DNA of 64,000 bases from JAIEOG01 sp964611895 (GTDB lineage Bacteria; Bdellovibrionota; FAC87; UBA2466): the NCBI GenBank assembly GCA_964611895.1, contig CAZTDN010000001.1:1-64000 (forward strand), read 5' to 3'. A program made the position numbers and the translations under genes. A model generated the notes under the pieces. The model did not search any database and was not told the origin of the DNA. It worked only from the letters and a program-made list of their open reading frames with translations. Position 1 is the stretch's first letter. Each line of letters starts with the position of its first letter. Positions 8,667-18,561 of this stretch are shown here, piece by piece.

Positions 8667-10166
8667 TCACGCATCCTTTTCGTGAAACTCTTTCCCATCG
8701 AAGCTGAGCAACTTGTTCTGGGCATTGTACTTCGTAATCAAATGCACCGGACGACGCCAAAGCATCTGGACGTTCTTCAACGTCTCAACTGCCTTATCGT
8801 ACTCCAGGTCCATTCCTTCGTGCTGGTGGCTCAGCAGAAGCTCTCCTCGATTTTCAAAATTGCCGTCCTCGACCTTTACAACAGGCTGCCCATGGTTGGT
8901 CAGACTAAATAGCAACTGCCGTTTTACCTTGCGCCAATCCCGATCGACGATTTCGTACTGACCAGTGCGACGATTAAAACCGTAGGTGAATAGTTTTTGC
9001 GCTTCGCAAAACTCTTCGTTCATGAAACTGTCGATAAACGTCACATCGTTGTGAAGCTTGCGGACCTCGAAGATTTTCTGCCGTCCCAACCCCAGCTTTT
9101 TGTCCCAGTTTTTGCGCGCGTTGTTGTCATCACACTGCTCGTATTCCGGACCAAACTTTCCCCTGTTCCAACGGTCTTCTATATCGCGGTATAGCTCAAT
9201 GCCCAGCTTGTAGGGGTTGATCTGACCGGGGCGGCTTCCCATGGTACCCGCATGGTGGTCGGCAAAATCGATGATTTCAGAATCTTTAAGCACGTGCTGG
9301 GTCATCAAAAAAGAGTGCCAATAACTTGCCCAGCCCTCGTTCATGATCTTAGTCTGCCCCTGAGGAGCAAAGTAATAAGCTTCTTCTCGGATCATCGAGA
9401 GCACTTCTCTTTGCCACCGCTCCAGCGGCGCAAAGTCGATGAGAAATTTCACCACATCCCGCTCCGGGATGGGCGGAAACTTACGCTGCTTCTGAGCCCC
9501 TTCAGCAAGCTTTTGCTTTTCGTTCTCAAGAAACGACTCCGGATTGATGTACCGGTCCATATAGTCGCGCGTATTGGCGAGCTTTCGAACTGCCGGTCCT
9601 TCATCACTCCACTCTTCGGATTCCAGCCCTGTTTCCGGACGCTCGTTCTTCTGTGGAATAAATCGTGAAAATGGATCAATGAGATTATCAATCGAATGGC
9701 ATAAGTCGATAAAGTCCTCGACAACTTCTACCCCAAAACGATCTTGATACTCTCTCACTCGAGTCGCATGGTTCGCCATCTGATCGAGCATCTTGCGGTT
9801 CGTTTTGGAGAACCACATATTGTTTTTAAAAAAGTCGCAGTGCCCGTACACATGGGCCATGACGAGTTTTTGATCCACTATCTCGTTGCCCATTTGGAGA
9901 TACGCGTAGCAAGGATCGGTATTGATCACGAGTTCATAAATTTTCTGCAGACCGTAGGTATAGGATTTTTGCAGATAATCGTACTCCATCCCAAAACGCC
10001 AGTGCGGGTAGCGGGTGGGGAATCCCCCCAAAGAGGCAATCTCGTTGATTTCGTCGTAATCCACGAGTTCAAAAATGATCTCGAATGTGTCTAAGCCATA
10101 CTTGCGGGCCAGGCCCTTGATGTCGTTGTGGGCAGCTTGAAGCTCCGCGGGAAGAAGCCGAGTCAT
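8667..10166 (-). CDS. spoVR: SpoVR family protein
   Basis: A 499-residue member of the SpoVR/YcgB family, a conserved protein of unknown biochemistry. It is linked to spore cortex formation in Bacillus and is co-inherited with PrkA and YhbH/YeaH in many non-sporing bacteria. Typical stretches are seen: YPHWRFGMEYD near residue 54, MAHVYGHCDFFKNN, the histidine- and glutamate-rich MNEGWASYWHSFLM, and GQINPYKLGIELYRDIEDRWN. It begins one base after the yhbH stop. There is no sporulation gene in the window, so a role in starvation or stress physiology is the safer inference. Confidence 0.93.
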   Translation of the reverse strand: MTRLLPAELQAAHNDIKGLARKYGLDTFEIIFELVDYDEINEIASLGGFPTRYPHWRFGMEYDYLQKSYTYGLQKIYELVINTDPCYAYLQMGNEIVDQKLVMAHVYGHCDFFKNNMWFSKTNRKMLDQMANHATRVREYQDRFGVEVVEDFIDLCHSIDNLIDPFSRFIPQKNERPETGLESEEWSDEGPAVRKLANTRDYMDRYINPESFLENEKQKLAEGAQKQRKFPPIPERDVVKFLIDFAPLERWQREVLSMIREEAYYFAPQGQTKIMNEGWASYWHSFLMTQHVLKDSEIIDFADHHAGTMGSRPGQINPYKLGIELYRDIEDRWNRGKFGPEYEQCDDNNARKNWDKKLGLGRQKIFEVRKLHNDVTFIDSFMNEEFCEAQKLFTYGFNRRTGQYEIVDRDWRKVKRQLLFSLTNHGQPVVKVEDGNFENRGELLLSHQHEGMDLEYDKAVETLKNVQMLWRRPVHLITKYNAQNKLLSFDGKEFHEKDA

Positions 10167-10167
10167 T

Positions 10168-11274
10168 TCATCTCCCTTTCCCCAAGAATTCTTTTAACGA
10201 GCGGTAAATAGCTTCTTTGCTTTCGATCTTTGAAGTCACCAGACGCTCTTCTTCCTTGAAGCTCTCCAAAAGATCCTTGATGAACTGACCACTCCCGTAC
10301 CGGCTCTCTACTTGGCCGTAACAAAACTGATTGCACTTGGGCAGAAGATCATTCTTGAGCAAGTCGACGCATATCTTAGTATCTTCCCCAGACCAGTTGT
10401 CCCCGTCGGAAAAATGCAACGCATAAATATTCCACTCACTCGTGGGGTATTCTTTTTCCAATATCTCGTTGCAAAGTTTGTAGGCTGAGCTGATGAGCGT
10501 GCCCCCGCTCTCCCGAGTGTGATAGAACGTCTCCTGGTCGACTTCGCGAGCGCTGGCGTCGTGAATAATGTAACGGATCGCTACGTCGTGGTACTGAGAA
10601 CGCAGCCACGCATCTATCCAAAACGACTCGGTTCGTACGATTTCTTTTTGCTCGTCGCCCATGCTGCCAGAAACATCCATCATGTAAACGATGACGGCGT
10701 TGTTCTCCGGCTTTACAACGTTCTTCCAAACTCGGTAGCGGTAGTCATTCTTGATGGGGACGATAACGGGGTCTTCAGGGTTATACATTCCCGTCATCAT
10801 CTGACGACGCAACGCCTGCTTGTAGGTGCGTTTTACGTGGCGAAGGCTATTTGGGCCTACCGTGTTGATACCAGAATACTTGTGTCGACTGGCCGCCAAA
10901 GCCCCACTGCCCTTGGGTTCAATCCGCGGTAGCTCCAGCTCGTCCCCCAACATGGCCGCCAACTCCTGCAACGTCACTTCAACTTCCATGGAGTGCTGGC
11001 CTTCTTGATTGCCGGCTTTAGGTTGCGCACCCTCTTCCTGCCCCTGGCCGAGCGCGTCGCCGGGTTTGCCGTCCCCTTGCCCCACACCCCCGCCTTGCTT
11101 CTGCCCAAACTGAAAACGAGGCAGATCGATCTGATTCACAGGGATGCTGACGTAGTCCTTGCCCTGACGGCCAATCAGCTCACCCTGGGTAATGTACTTT
11201 TTGAGATTCTGCTTGATCTTGCCTTTAACAATTTGCTTAAAGCGCAAATGATCTCGCTTGATGCCAGCGTTCAT
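10168..11274 (-). CDS. yhbH: YhbH/YeaH family (DUF444) protein with VWA-like domain
   Basis: A 368-residue DUF444 protein. The N-terminal third has a Gly/Gln-rich flexible segment (residues 57-95). The C-terminal half is a von Willebrand A-type domain with the metal-site motif MMDVSGSMG (Asp200, Ser202, Ser204) and SGGTLISSA downstream. Members are encoded between the kinase PrkA and SpoVR and are thought to work with them in nutrient stress. It is 36 bases from the prkA stop. Partner and ligand are unknown. Confidence 0.93.
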   Translation of the reverse strand: MNAGIKRDHLRFKQIVKGKIKQNLKKYITQGELIGRQGKDYVSIPVNQIDLPRFQFGQKQGGGVGQGDGKPGDALGQGQEEGAQPKAGNQEGQHSMEVEVTLQELAAMLGDELELPRIEPKGSGALAASRHKYSGINTVGPNSLRHVKRTYKQALRRQMMTGMYNPEDPVIVPIKNDYRYRVWKNVVKPENNAVIVYMMDVSGSMGDEQKEIVRTESFWIDAWLRSQYHDVAIRYIIHDASAREVDQETFYHTRESGGTLISSAYKLCNEILEKEYPTSEWNIYALHFSDGDNWSGEDTKICVDLLKNDLLPKCNQFCYGQVESRYGSGQFIKDLLESFKEEERLVTSKIESKEAIYRSLKEFLGKGR

Positions 11275-11310
11275 GAAGGCCTTCCTCGTTTTTTAAGAAC
11301 TCGGGTAGAT

Positions 11311-13386
11311 CTACTTACGCTTTACATCGCCCCGTGCAAAAATCGAGGCGACGAAATTTAAGACGTCCGTCGCGCTAACTTCATCATAACCGTAGTACTT
11401 GATGAGGCGAGCCTTCACGACATCGATCTTTTCCTGAGTCGCTGCATCGACGACATTGGACACCAAGCTGGTTAGCTTGATGGTGTCTTTTTGATCTTCA
11501 AACAGCTTGAGTTCCAGTGCCTTGTGGAGCCGCTCGTTCGTCTTATAGTCGAACTGCCTGCCCTCGATGGCCAAAGCCCCGATGTAGTTCATGACCTCGC
11601 GACGGAAGTCCTCTTTTCGGCTTTCCGGAATATCGATTTTTTCCTCGATAGACCGCATTAAACGCTCATCTGGCTCTTCATCCTGACCGGTAAATTTGTT
11701 CTTCACACGTTCCCGCTGGGTAAAGGCTTTGACGTTGTCGATATAGTTCGCACACAGGCGAGCCATCGCTTCTTCATCCGCGGAAATAGCTCTTTGAACT
11801 TCGCTCTTTACGATATCTTCGTATTCCTGCTTAACCACTTGGAGAAGATCGCGGTAGTGCTTGCGTTTTTCCTCGGAAGAAATCAACGAATGGTGCCGCA
11901 AACCGCCTTCTAGTTCATTCAAAACCATAAAGGGGTTCAAACAGGCGACGCTTCCATCCTTGGAGTTCACCAGCGCATTCGAAATTTTGTCCTGAATATA
12001 GCGCGGAGAAATCCCCTCCAGCCCTTCGCGCGTGGTTTCTTTTCTCAACTCACGCACATTATCCTCGGTAAAACCCGGAAGCGTTTTACCGTTATAAAGT
12101 TTCAGCTTTTGGAGAAGGGTCAGATTGGCTTTCTTGGGCGCCTCTAAACGCGTCAATACAGCCCACATCGATGCCATTTCAATGGTGTGTGGAGCAATGC
12201 TTGCTTTGATCTTGCGAGGGTTGAAATCCTTGCGATAGATTTTGACCTCTTCGTTTAGCTTGGTGATATACGGAACATCGATCTTTACCGTTCTATCGCG
12301 CAAAGCTTCCATGAACTCATTGTTCTGCAGTTTGCGATACTCCGGCTCGTTCGTATGGCCAATGATGACTTCATCAATGTCGGTTTGGGGAAATTTCTTG
12401 GGCTTTACTTTGTGCTCCTGAGAAGCGCCGAGCAAGTCATACAAGAACGCGACATCCAGCTTGAGGACTTCGATAAACTCAACCACACCTCGATTCGCGA
12501 TGTTGAACTCACCATCAAAGTTAAATGCCCTGGGATCCGAGTCTGAACCATATTCTGCGATCTTGCGGTAGTTGATATCGCCCGTAAGCTCAGTGGAATC
12601 TTGATTCTTCTCGTCCTTTGGCTGAAAGGTTCCAATGCCCACACGGCCTTTTTCCGACAAGAGCAACCGTGTCACCACTACATGGTCGATGACCTTTGTC
12701 CAATCGCCTTGATAGTGCAGCATGAGCTGGTCAAAAATATACTGCGTCGGAGGGCATAGATCGCCTTCGATAACAACTCGGTGCCCTTCTTTTCGCCCAC
12801 GGTTGATTTCTTCGGCAAATTTCTTGCGAAAATCTAATGGCAAAAGCTTCAGCGGCTCTTCATGCATTGGGCTCAAAAATTCCTTGGAACCCCCCAGGAT
12901 CTTTTTGGCGAGATCTGGGTTTTCAATACGCCATTTAAAAGTGTAAAGCGCACCTTCTTCAGTGTGCGAATACCACTCCACCCCTTTTTTGAGTAGGCGA
13001 GCGATTGTACTCTTGGAACTTCCCACCGGGCCGTGCAAGAGAATTACACGTTTTTCGGGACCAAAGCCCTGCGCCGCGGCTTTGAGCGTGTTCACCAGCT
13101 TCATCAAAGAAACGTCCAAACCAAAAACGGCGTCCTTGCCGTTATCAATAGGATCCTTGAAGAAATTATACGAGACGATTTTCTTCTTAAACTCGACGTA
13201 CTCCTCAACGCCAAAACTCATGATGAGGTCGTACATTCGCTGAAACGCATTGCGCGTGACCTCGGGGCGCTCACGTACGATTTCCACATACTGTTGGAAA
13301 GTCCCTTCCCAGTTAAACTTCTTGTGCTTGTCCAGGTCTTGGAGTCCGCCGATGAAGTTCTTGATGTCTATGTTGGCCCCGGACAT
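11311..13386 (-). CDS. prkA: PrkA serine protein kinase (AAA-type)
   Basis: A 691-residue PrkA/YeaG family protein. A Walker A motif, GPVGSSKST (residues 119-127), heads an AAA-type core. The C-terminal third (from about residue 400) carries the PrkA-specific kinase-like region, with KLYNGKTLPGFTEDNV and GLEGISPRYIQDKISNA. In enterobacteria YeaG acts with YeaH in nitrogen-starvation stress, and in Bacillus it affects sporulation. The ATG at 13386 has a very good ribosome site, AAGGAGACTCT. It is first in a run with yhbH, spoVR, the pseudo-receiver gene and the methyltransferase. Confidence 0.95.
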   Translation of the reverse strand: MSGANIDIKNFIGGLQDLDKHKKFNWEGTFQQYVEIVRERPEVTRNAFQRMYDLIMSFGVEEYVEFKKKIVSYNFFKDPIDNGKDAVFGLDVSLMKLVNTLKAAAQGFGPEKRVILLHGPVGSSKSTIARLLKKGVEWYSHTEEGALYTFKWRIENPDLAKKILGGSKEFLSPMHEEPLKLLPLDFRKKFAEEINRGRKEGHRVVIEGDLCPPTQYIFDQLMLHYQGDWTKVIDHVVVTRLLLSEKGRVGIGTFQPKDEKNQDSTELTGDINYRKIAEYGSDSDPRAFNFDGEFNIANRGVVEFIEVLKLDVAFLYDLLGASQEHKVKPKKFPQTDIDEVIIGHTNEPEYRKLQNNEFMEALRDRTVKIDVPYITKLNEEVKIYRKDFNPRKIKASIAPHTIEMASMWAVLTRLEAPKKANLTLLQKLKLYNGKTLPGFTEDNVRELRKETTREGLEGISPRYIQDKISNALVNSKDGSVACLNPFMVLNELEGGLRHHSLISSEEKRKHYRDLLQVVKQEYEDIVKSEVQRAISADEEAMARLCANYIDNVKAFTQRERVKNKFTGQDEEPDERLMRSIEEKIDIPESRKEDFRREVMNYIGALAIEGRQFDYKTNERLHKALELKLFEDQKDTIKLTSLVSNVVDAATQEKIDVVKARLIKYYGYDEVSATDVLNFVASIFARGDVKRK

Positions 13387-13436
13387 AGAGTCTCCTTTTT
13401 TTTGTGGGAAAAATGTGCTTTGAAAACTACAGCTAA

Positions 13437-13465
13437 ATTTTCGCGCTGATTGAAGAATTGGTCAA
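13437..13465 (-). promoter_or_regulatory. Candidate promoter of the prkA operon
   Basis: On the minus strand, TTGACC (13465-13460) and GAAAAT (13442-13437) are 17 bases apart, about 50 bases before the prkA start, in the 85-base gap after mtaD. The -10 box is poor (4 of 6), so prkA may also be read from the nucleoside operon upstream. Confidence 0.3.
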
Positions 13466-13471
13466 TTCATC

Positions 13472-14776
13472 TCAAGCGATAATGCGTCGCGCCCAGCTTG
13501 CTGCTTCTCGGACGATTTCTTGTTCATCCAGCGTCATGAGGTTGCGATTTTCCAAAAGCACCTGGCCATTCACAATGGAATGCCGCACATCCCGACCCGA
13601 CGCACTATAAACAATGTGGGAGTAGGGATTATAAAGAGGCACCGCGTGGGGCGCCGAAACTTCTACTGCAATCACATCCGCCGCACAACCAACCTCAAGT
13701 CTACCGGTATTTTCTCCAAAGCCTGCGGCCACTGCGCCTTCTGAGGTCAACATCGCAAAAACTTCTGCAGTCTTGAGCGCTCCTGCTCCGTACTTAAACG
13801 ATTGAAGCTTCGCGGCAAAATCCGCTTCTTCAAGCAAATCGAGATTGTTGTTGCTTGCACACCCATCTGTACCAAGCGCAACCCTCGCCCCTGCGCGGCG
13901 AAGCTCCACCACGGGGGCGGCCAAAGTGCCAAGTTTCATATTGGACTCAGGATTATGCACCACCCCAACGCGGTGTTTCCCAAGAATCTCGATATCGCGA
14001 GGGTCTAAACAAACGGTGTGCGCTGCGGTCACCGGCAATTCCCAGAGTCCAATGCTTTCATAAAACTGCACCGGGGATTTGCCATATTGCTTTTGGCAAG
14101 TTTCGACTTCGGTCGTTGTCTCAGAAACGTGCGTGTGGATCCGCACCTGGTTCGCGCGCGAGTAGGCGAGGACTGCCTTCCAGGACTTTTCGGAAACGCT
14201 ATACACCGCATGCGGCGCCAAAGCGGGGGTAACCAGAGGATAATCTGAAATCTTTTTTCGGAACTTATCGAAAGAGGCGGTGATGTCGCTACCGGTCTTG
14301 TCGATGTCACTTTCTTCGGTGAGAGATTGCCCCGCAACCATCCGCAGCCCAGCTTCACTCGCAGCTCGTGCCGCTTCTTCCTCGAAATAATACATGTCAT
14401 TAAACGCGGTGGTGCCGCTGCGGATCATTTCGGCGCAGGCGAGTAATGTCCCCCAATAGACAAACTCCGGCGATCCCCATTTCCGTTCCGCGGGAAAAAT
14501 TACTTGGCGTAACCAAGGCTCCAGCGGCAAATCGTCCGCTAACCCTCGCAGCAAAGACATGCCCGAATGTGTATGGCCGTTGACTAACCCAGGGAGAACC
14601 AAACACCCGGTAGCATCGATCTTCTTAGCGTTAGGCGCAGGACGGGCCTGTGCGCGCGTCCCCAAGAAAACGATTTTTCCATCAGCAATGCCGAGAGCGC
14701 AATCCTCAAGCACACCGCTTGGACGACCAGGCACGAGTGCCGTCCCACCCCATACCCACAGCTTGGCCTCAGTCAC
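13472..14776 (-). CDS. mtaD: Amidohydrolase of the MTA/SAH deaminase type
   Basis: A 434-residue metal-dependent amidohydrolase of the chlorohydrolase/MtaD group. Members deaminate 5'-methylthioadenosine, S-adenosylhomocysteine or adenosine-like compounds to the inosyl form. The metal ligands are visible in VNGHTHSGMSLLRG, HTHVSETTTEVE, AAHTVCLDPRD and ALGTDGCASNNN. It is the last gene of the nucleoside salvage run, 3 bases after cdd, which supports a purine nucleoside substrate. The exact substrate is not determined by sequence alone. Confidence 0.82.
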   Translation of the reverse strand: MTEAKLWVWGGTALVPGRPSGVLEDCALGIADGKIVFLGTRAQARPAPNAKKIDATGCLVLPGLVNGHTHSGMSLLRGLADDLPLEPWLRQVIFPAERKWGSPEFVYWGTLLACAEMIRSGTTAFNDMYYFEEEAARAASEAGLRMVAGQSLTEESDIDKTGSDITASFDKFRKKISDYPLVTPALAPHAVYSVSEKSWKAVLAYSRANQVRIHTHVSETTTEVETCQKQYGKSPVQFYESIGLWELPVTAAHTVCLDPRDIEILGKHRVGVVHNPESNMKLGTLAAPVVELRRAGARVALGTDGCASNNNLDLLEEADFAAKLQSFKYGAGALKTAEVFAMLTSEGAVAAGFGENTGRLEVGCAADVIAVEVSAPHAVPLYNPYSHIVYSASGRDVRHSIVNGQVLLENRNLMTLDEQEIVREAASWARRIIA

Positions 14777-14779
14777 AAC

Positions 14780-15208
14780 CTACCCCTCTTTCAACCTCTC
14801 ACCCGAAAATCGGCGCGGCAACAAAGAGTCGAATTCTATCTCCTCAAACTTCAAACCGTCACGACCGATAGCGATAACCTTCGGCAATCCGAACTCCTGA
14901 ATCACTTGAAGGCACCCCCCGCAAGGAAAGCACGGCTCCACCGCCTGGGTAATAATCGCAATTCGACGCACTTTGCGACCCCCTTCGGAAACCATCTTCA
15001 CAATGGCCGTTCGTTCTGCACAGATGGATTCACAAAAGTTGGCGTTCTCTACATTGCACCCAGTAAAAACTCGTCCTTTTTCGTCCTCCAAAGCGCATCC
15101 CACCGCAAAACCGGAGTAAGGCGAATGGGATTTTTTTTGAACTTCTAGAGCTTTCTGAAAAAGCGCCTGCCACTTTTTAGGAATACTTTTTCGCTGCCCT
15201 TTGCTCAC
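14780..15208 (-). CDS. cdd: Cytidine deaminase
   Basis: A 142-residue homotetramer-type enzyme that converts cytidine and deoxycytidine to uridine and deoxyuridine. SPYSGFAVGCALE, GCNVENANFCESICAERTA (zinc ligand Cys and catalytic Glu in CAE) and PCFPCGGCLQVI (two further zinc cysteines) are all present. Its start overlaps the punA stop by 4 bases. Confidence 0.95.
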   Translation of the reverse strand: MSKGQRKSIPKKWQALFQKALEVQKKSHSPYSGFAVGCALEDEKGRVFTGCNVENANFCESICAERTAIVKMVSEGGRKVRRIAIITQAVEPCFPCGGCLQVIQEFGLPKVIAIGRDGLKFEEIEFDSLLPRRFSGERLKEG

Positions 15209-16029
15209 TTTGCCTCTCCCAACCCCGCCACCGCGTCATGGAGTAACTTACCCAAGATCTGGTGCGCGCTGCGGGCGGCTTCCAAGACTTCTTCGTGGTT
15301 CATAGTCTCGCCAGTAACTCCCGCCGCCAAATTAGTAATGCAAGAAACTGCAGCCACTCGGCACCCCATGTGGCGCAACGCAATGGCTTCGGGGACCGTG
15401 GACATTCCCACGACATCTCCACCGAGTTTGCGGTACATCTGAATTTCCGACGGAGTTTCATAAGAAGGCCCATGCGCACCCACATAAACCCCTTCGGGAA
15501 GTGCGATGCCGTTTTTGGCCGCGGCCTTTTTGAAAATCTCTCTCAACTGTAAATCGTACAAATAGGTCAAATCGGGAAAGCGAGGCCCCAATTCGGCGAG
15601 GTTAGCGCCAAAGAGCGGGTTTGTTCCCATGAGATTCAGATGATCCCGGATCAACAGCAGGGAACTGGGTTTCATCTCTGGATGCAGTCCACCGGCAGCG
15701 TTCGTGAGGAAAAAATTCTTTGCCCCTGCCAACGCCATTGCCCTAAAGGGAAAAACTACCATCTGGATCGGGTGGCCCTCGTAGTAGTGAATACGCCCGC
15801 GAGAAATCGCCACGCGTCGGCCGGCAAGCTTGCCGATGCTAAGCCTGCCCATATGGCCTTCCACTGTGGCCTGGGGCATGTGGGGAATTTCACCAAAACT
15901 AATTTCCGCTTCGACCTCAAGATCCGACAAGACACCGCTCATTCCGCTCCCCATGACAATGACCGTGTCCGGAAACGAATCGCACTCTTTCATCAAAAAG
16001 CTCTGTGCGTCTTTGAGTTTCTTAAGCAT
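15205..16029 (-). CDS. punA: Purine nucleoside phosphorylase
   Basis: A 274-residue trimeric-type PNP. It splits inosine, guanosine and their deoxy forms with phosphate to give the base and (deoxy)ribose-1-phosphate. VIVMGSGMSGVL binds phosphate, then come GRIHYYEGH, LTNAAGGLHPEMKPSSLLLIRDHLN, HGPSYETPSEIQMYRKLGGDVVGMSTVPEAI (given here as one segment of the protein at about residues 182-212) and CITNLAAG. It overlaps deoA by 8 bases. In this operon it feeds deoxyribose-1-phosphate to DeoB. Confidence 0.93.
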   Translation of the reverse strand: MLKKLKDAQSFLMKECDSFPDTVIVMGSGMSGVLSDLEVEAEISFGEIPHMPQATVEGHMGRLSIGKLAGRRVAISRGRIHYYEGHPIQMVVFPFRAMALAGAKNFFLTNAAGGLHPEMKPSSLLLIRDHLNLMGTNPLFGANLAELGPRFPDLTYLYDLQLREIFKKAAAKNGIALPEGVYVGAHGPSYETPSEIQMYRKLGGDVVGMSTVPEAIALRHMGCRVAAVSCITNLAAGVTGETMNHEEVLEAARSAHQILGKLLHDAVAGLGEAK

Positions 16030-17365
16030 GAATTACCTCTGTTATCCACTCTGTAGGAAGCGATGGCGACGGAGAAACCTCCAGAAAATCCTCCACACGG
16101 AGCTGGAATTCCTGCGCAGCCCGAGCGTCCGAAAAAACCACATCGAAAACCGTATCATTCTTTTGCACAGCATCGCCCACTTTTTTGTGAAGAATCACCC
16201 CGACGTCGGGATTGATCGAGGCTTCTTTGTGCTGCCGACCTCCGCCTAGACTACGAACCAGTTTTGCAACGGCCAGTGCATCCACGCGGGCCAAAAAACC
16301 CGATGATGGAGCGCCCACCGAGAATTTCGGGCGCGACTCCAGTATTACACGCCGTGCACAAAAAGCATTCCAGTCGCCGCCTTGGGCCTCAAACATCCGC
16401 ACAAAAGTGGGGTAAGCTGCTTGGTTTTCCAATTGGTCGTGGCACGCCAACAGCGCTTGATCGGCATTGAGCTTGCCCCCGGACGCCAATACAAGCATTT
16501 CCGCGGCGAGTTTGAGCGTGACCTCTTCGAGACCTCGCTCACGGGGTTTTCCAGACAAGAAATCCGCACACTCCTCCACTTCGAGCTGATTGCCTACTTT
16601 CCAACCCAGCGGTTCTTGCATCGAAGTCAACACCGCTGTCGCTCGCACGCCCTGTGCGGTGGCGACTCCGGTTAGGGCAAGGGCAAGTTCTCGCGCCTGA
16701 ACGGCATCGGGCATTAGCGCTCCCCTGCCATGCTTTACATCAAAAACCAAACCATCCAGGTTTTCCGCGAGCTTTTTGCTCATGATGCTGGAAACAGCGA
16801 GCGGAATACAATCGACAGTGGCGGTTACATCTCGTAGCGCGTAGAGCAACCGATCCGCAGGTGCCAAATCTGCAGTCTGCCCGGCCATGAAAAATCCGTT
16901 CTTCTGCAATAGCGAAAGCGCTTTTTCCACGGAGATGTCCGAACGAAAGCCGGGGATGGAATCCAGCTTGTCCAAAGTGCCCCCGGTAAAATCCAAACCT
17001 CGACCTGAAATCATGGGGATTTTAACCGCCCCGGAACCCAAGGTTTTTTCAGCCGCCACATGCACTAGCGGCACGAGAATCAACGAAGTTTTGTCGCCAA
17101 CCCCTCCGCTGCTATGCTTATCAATCCAAAAATCTCGCCTGGGCTGGCGCGGAAAAGTAATGCCGGATCGCCACATCAACGTGGCCCAGCTGTGCATCTC
17201 AGACTTGCTCATCCCTTGAAAACAGACAGCCATCATAAACGCCGACAGATGGTAGTCCTGGATTTGTCCCTGCAGGTATCCCGTTAATAAAAACTGAAGC
17301 TCCGCTTCGGACAGATTTTCACCGCGCCTTTTCTTGCGGATTAATTCAGTGACTTCGAATTTCAT
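16022..17365 (-). CDS. deoA: Pyrimidine-nucleoside (thymidine) phosphorylase
   Basis: A 447-residue family 2 nucleoside phosphorylase. It releases thymine or uracil from deoxynucleosides and yields deoxyribose-1-phosphate. The family signature lies at about residues 111-128 (SGRGLDFTGGTLDKLDSI). KHSSGGVGDKTSL binds phosphate, and the loop QTADLAPADRLLYALRDVT and VKHGRGALMP are also conserved. Thymidine phosphorylase and the broader pyrimidine phosphorylase cannot be separated here. The start overlaps the deoB stop by 4 bases. Confidence 0.93.
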   Translation of the reverse strand: MKFEVTELIRKKRRGENLSEAELQFLLTGYLQGQIQDYHLSAFMMAVCFQGMSKSEMHSWATLMWRSGITFPRQPRRDFWIDKHSSGGVGDKTSLILVPLVHVAAEKTLGSGAVKIPMISGRGLDFTGGTLDKLDSIPGFRSDISVEKALSLLQKNGFFMAGQTADLAPADRLLYALRDVTATVDCIPLAVSSIMSKKLAENLDGLVFDVKHGRGALMPDAVQARELALALTGVATAQGVRATAVLTSMQEPLGWKVGNQLEVEECADFLSGKPRERGLEEVTLKLAAEMLVLASGGKLNADQALLACHDQLENQAAYPTFVRMFEAQGGDWNAFCARRVILESRPKFSVGAPSSGFLARVDALAVAKLVRSLGGGRQHKEASINPDVGVILHKKVGDAVQKNDTVFDVVFSDARAAQEFQLRVEDFLEVSPSPSLPTEWITEVIHA

Positions 17366-18561
17366 ACTGGCAAAGGACCCAAGATACTCCTGCCAAGATC
17401 CGGCAGCCCCGAATTAGAAATGCCAAAAGCATCCAAAACCGTGGCCCCCACGTCCGCGAAAGTCTCACGGACTCCCCCATACCCACCAGAAATACCTGGG
17501 CCATAGGCGATGAGGGGCACATACTCGCGCGTGTGATCGGTCCCCCGAAAAGTAGGATCGCATCCATGATCCGAGGTGAGCAAAAGCAAGTCGTCCCCAT
17601 GCAGCTCCTGAAGCAACTGGGGATAAAAGGCGTCGAGCTCCGCTAGAGCTCCGGCATACCCTCGCGGATCCCGCCGGTGTCCGTAGAGCATGTCAAAATC
17701 TACCAGGTTGGTAAAAATAAATGCCGGCTTTCCTCGGCAACCCTTGAGAAACTCTAAGGTCACTCGAAGGCTATCTCGATTGTTTCCGGTATGGTCTCCG
17801 CGCGTGATGGCGCGGTGATTGAAAATATCGTCTATTTTCCCCACACTCAGAACTTCCACCCCCGCTTCGAACAGAACGTCCAAAACATTTTTCCCCGGAG
17901 CGATGGAGTAGTCTCGGCGATGTTCGGTACGTTTGAATGTCTGAGCGGAATCCCCGGTAAACGGACGTGCAATCACCCGTCCGATTTTCATGCCCAACGT
18001 CAAACGACGCGCCACTTCACAAATCTGGAGCAACCTATCCAAGCCAAATGTTTTTTCATGGGCTGCAACTTGAAAAACAGAGTCCCCCGAAGTGTAGACA
18101 ATCGGCTTGCCGGAGCGCTGGTGTTCTTCGCCTAATTCTTCGATAATCGTCGTGCCACTCGCTGCACGGTTGCCCAAAACACCCGGAACCCCTGCTTCGC
18201 GAATAAACGCATGGATCAACTCAGGAGGAAAGCCCTGAGGAAAAAGTGCAAACGGCTCGCGAGTGACCAAACCCGCCAACTCCCAGTGACCTGTTGTGGT
18301 GTCTTTGCCCGAACTGCGTTCTTGCAGCTTCATCACTCGCGCTTGGGGGCTTGGGACAGAAGATACTCCGGGAACTTGAGTCAAACACCCAAGCCCTAGC
18401 TTTTCGAGGGTAGGCAAACGCAGCCCACCCACAGCACGTGCTGTATTGGCGAGTGTATCGGAACCCAGGTCTCCGTAGCCGCCCGCATCGGGAGAGGCTC
18501 CCACTCCAAATCCGTCGGCGACGAGGCAAACCACTCGCCGCGATCGGGGTGCAGTGCCCAT
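17362..18561 (-). CDS. deoB: Phosphopentomutase
   Basis: A 399-residue alkaline-phosphatase-superfamily mutase that converts (deoxy)ribose-1-phosphate to the 5-phosphate. DGFGVGASPDAGGYGDLGS carries the first metal aspartate, KDTTTGHWELAG the phosphorylated threonine, and LLTSDHGCDPTFRGTDHTRE the remaining metal ligands. The ATG shares one base with the deoC stop (TGATG), a typical coupled arrangement. Confidence 0.96.
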   Translation of the reverse strand: MGTAPRSRRVVCLVADGFGVGASPDAGGYGDLGSDTLANTARAVGGLRLPTLEKLGLGCLTQVPGVSSVPSPQARVMKLQERSSGKDTTTGHWELAGLVTREPFALFPQGFPPELIHAFIREAGVPGVLGNRAASGTTIIEELGEEHQRSGKPIVYTSGDSVFQVAAHEKTFGLDRLLQICEVARRLTLGMKIGRVIARPFTGDSAQTFKRTEHRRDYSIAPGKNVLDVLFEAGVEVLSVGKIDDIFNHRAITRGDHTGNNRDSLRVTLEFLKGCRGKPAFIFTNLVDFDMLYGHRRDPRGYAGALAELDAFYPQLLQELHGDDLLLLTSDHGCDPTFRGTDHTREYVPLIAYGPGISGGYGGVRETFADVGATVLDAFGISNSGLPDLGRSILGPLPV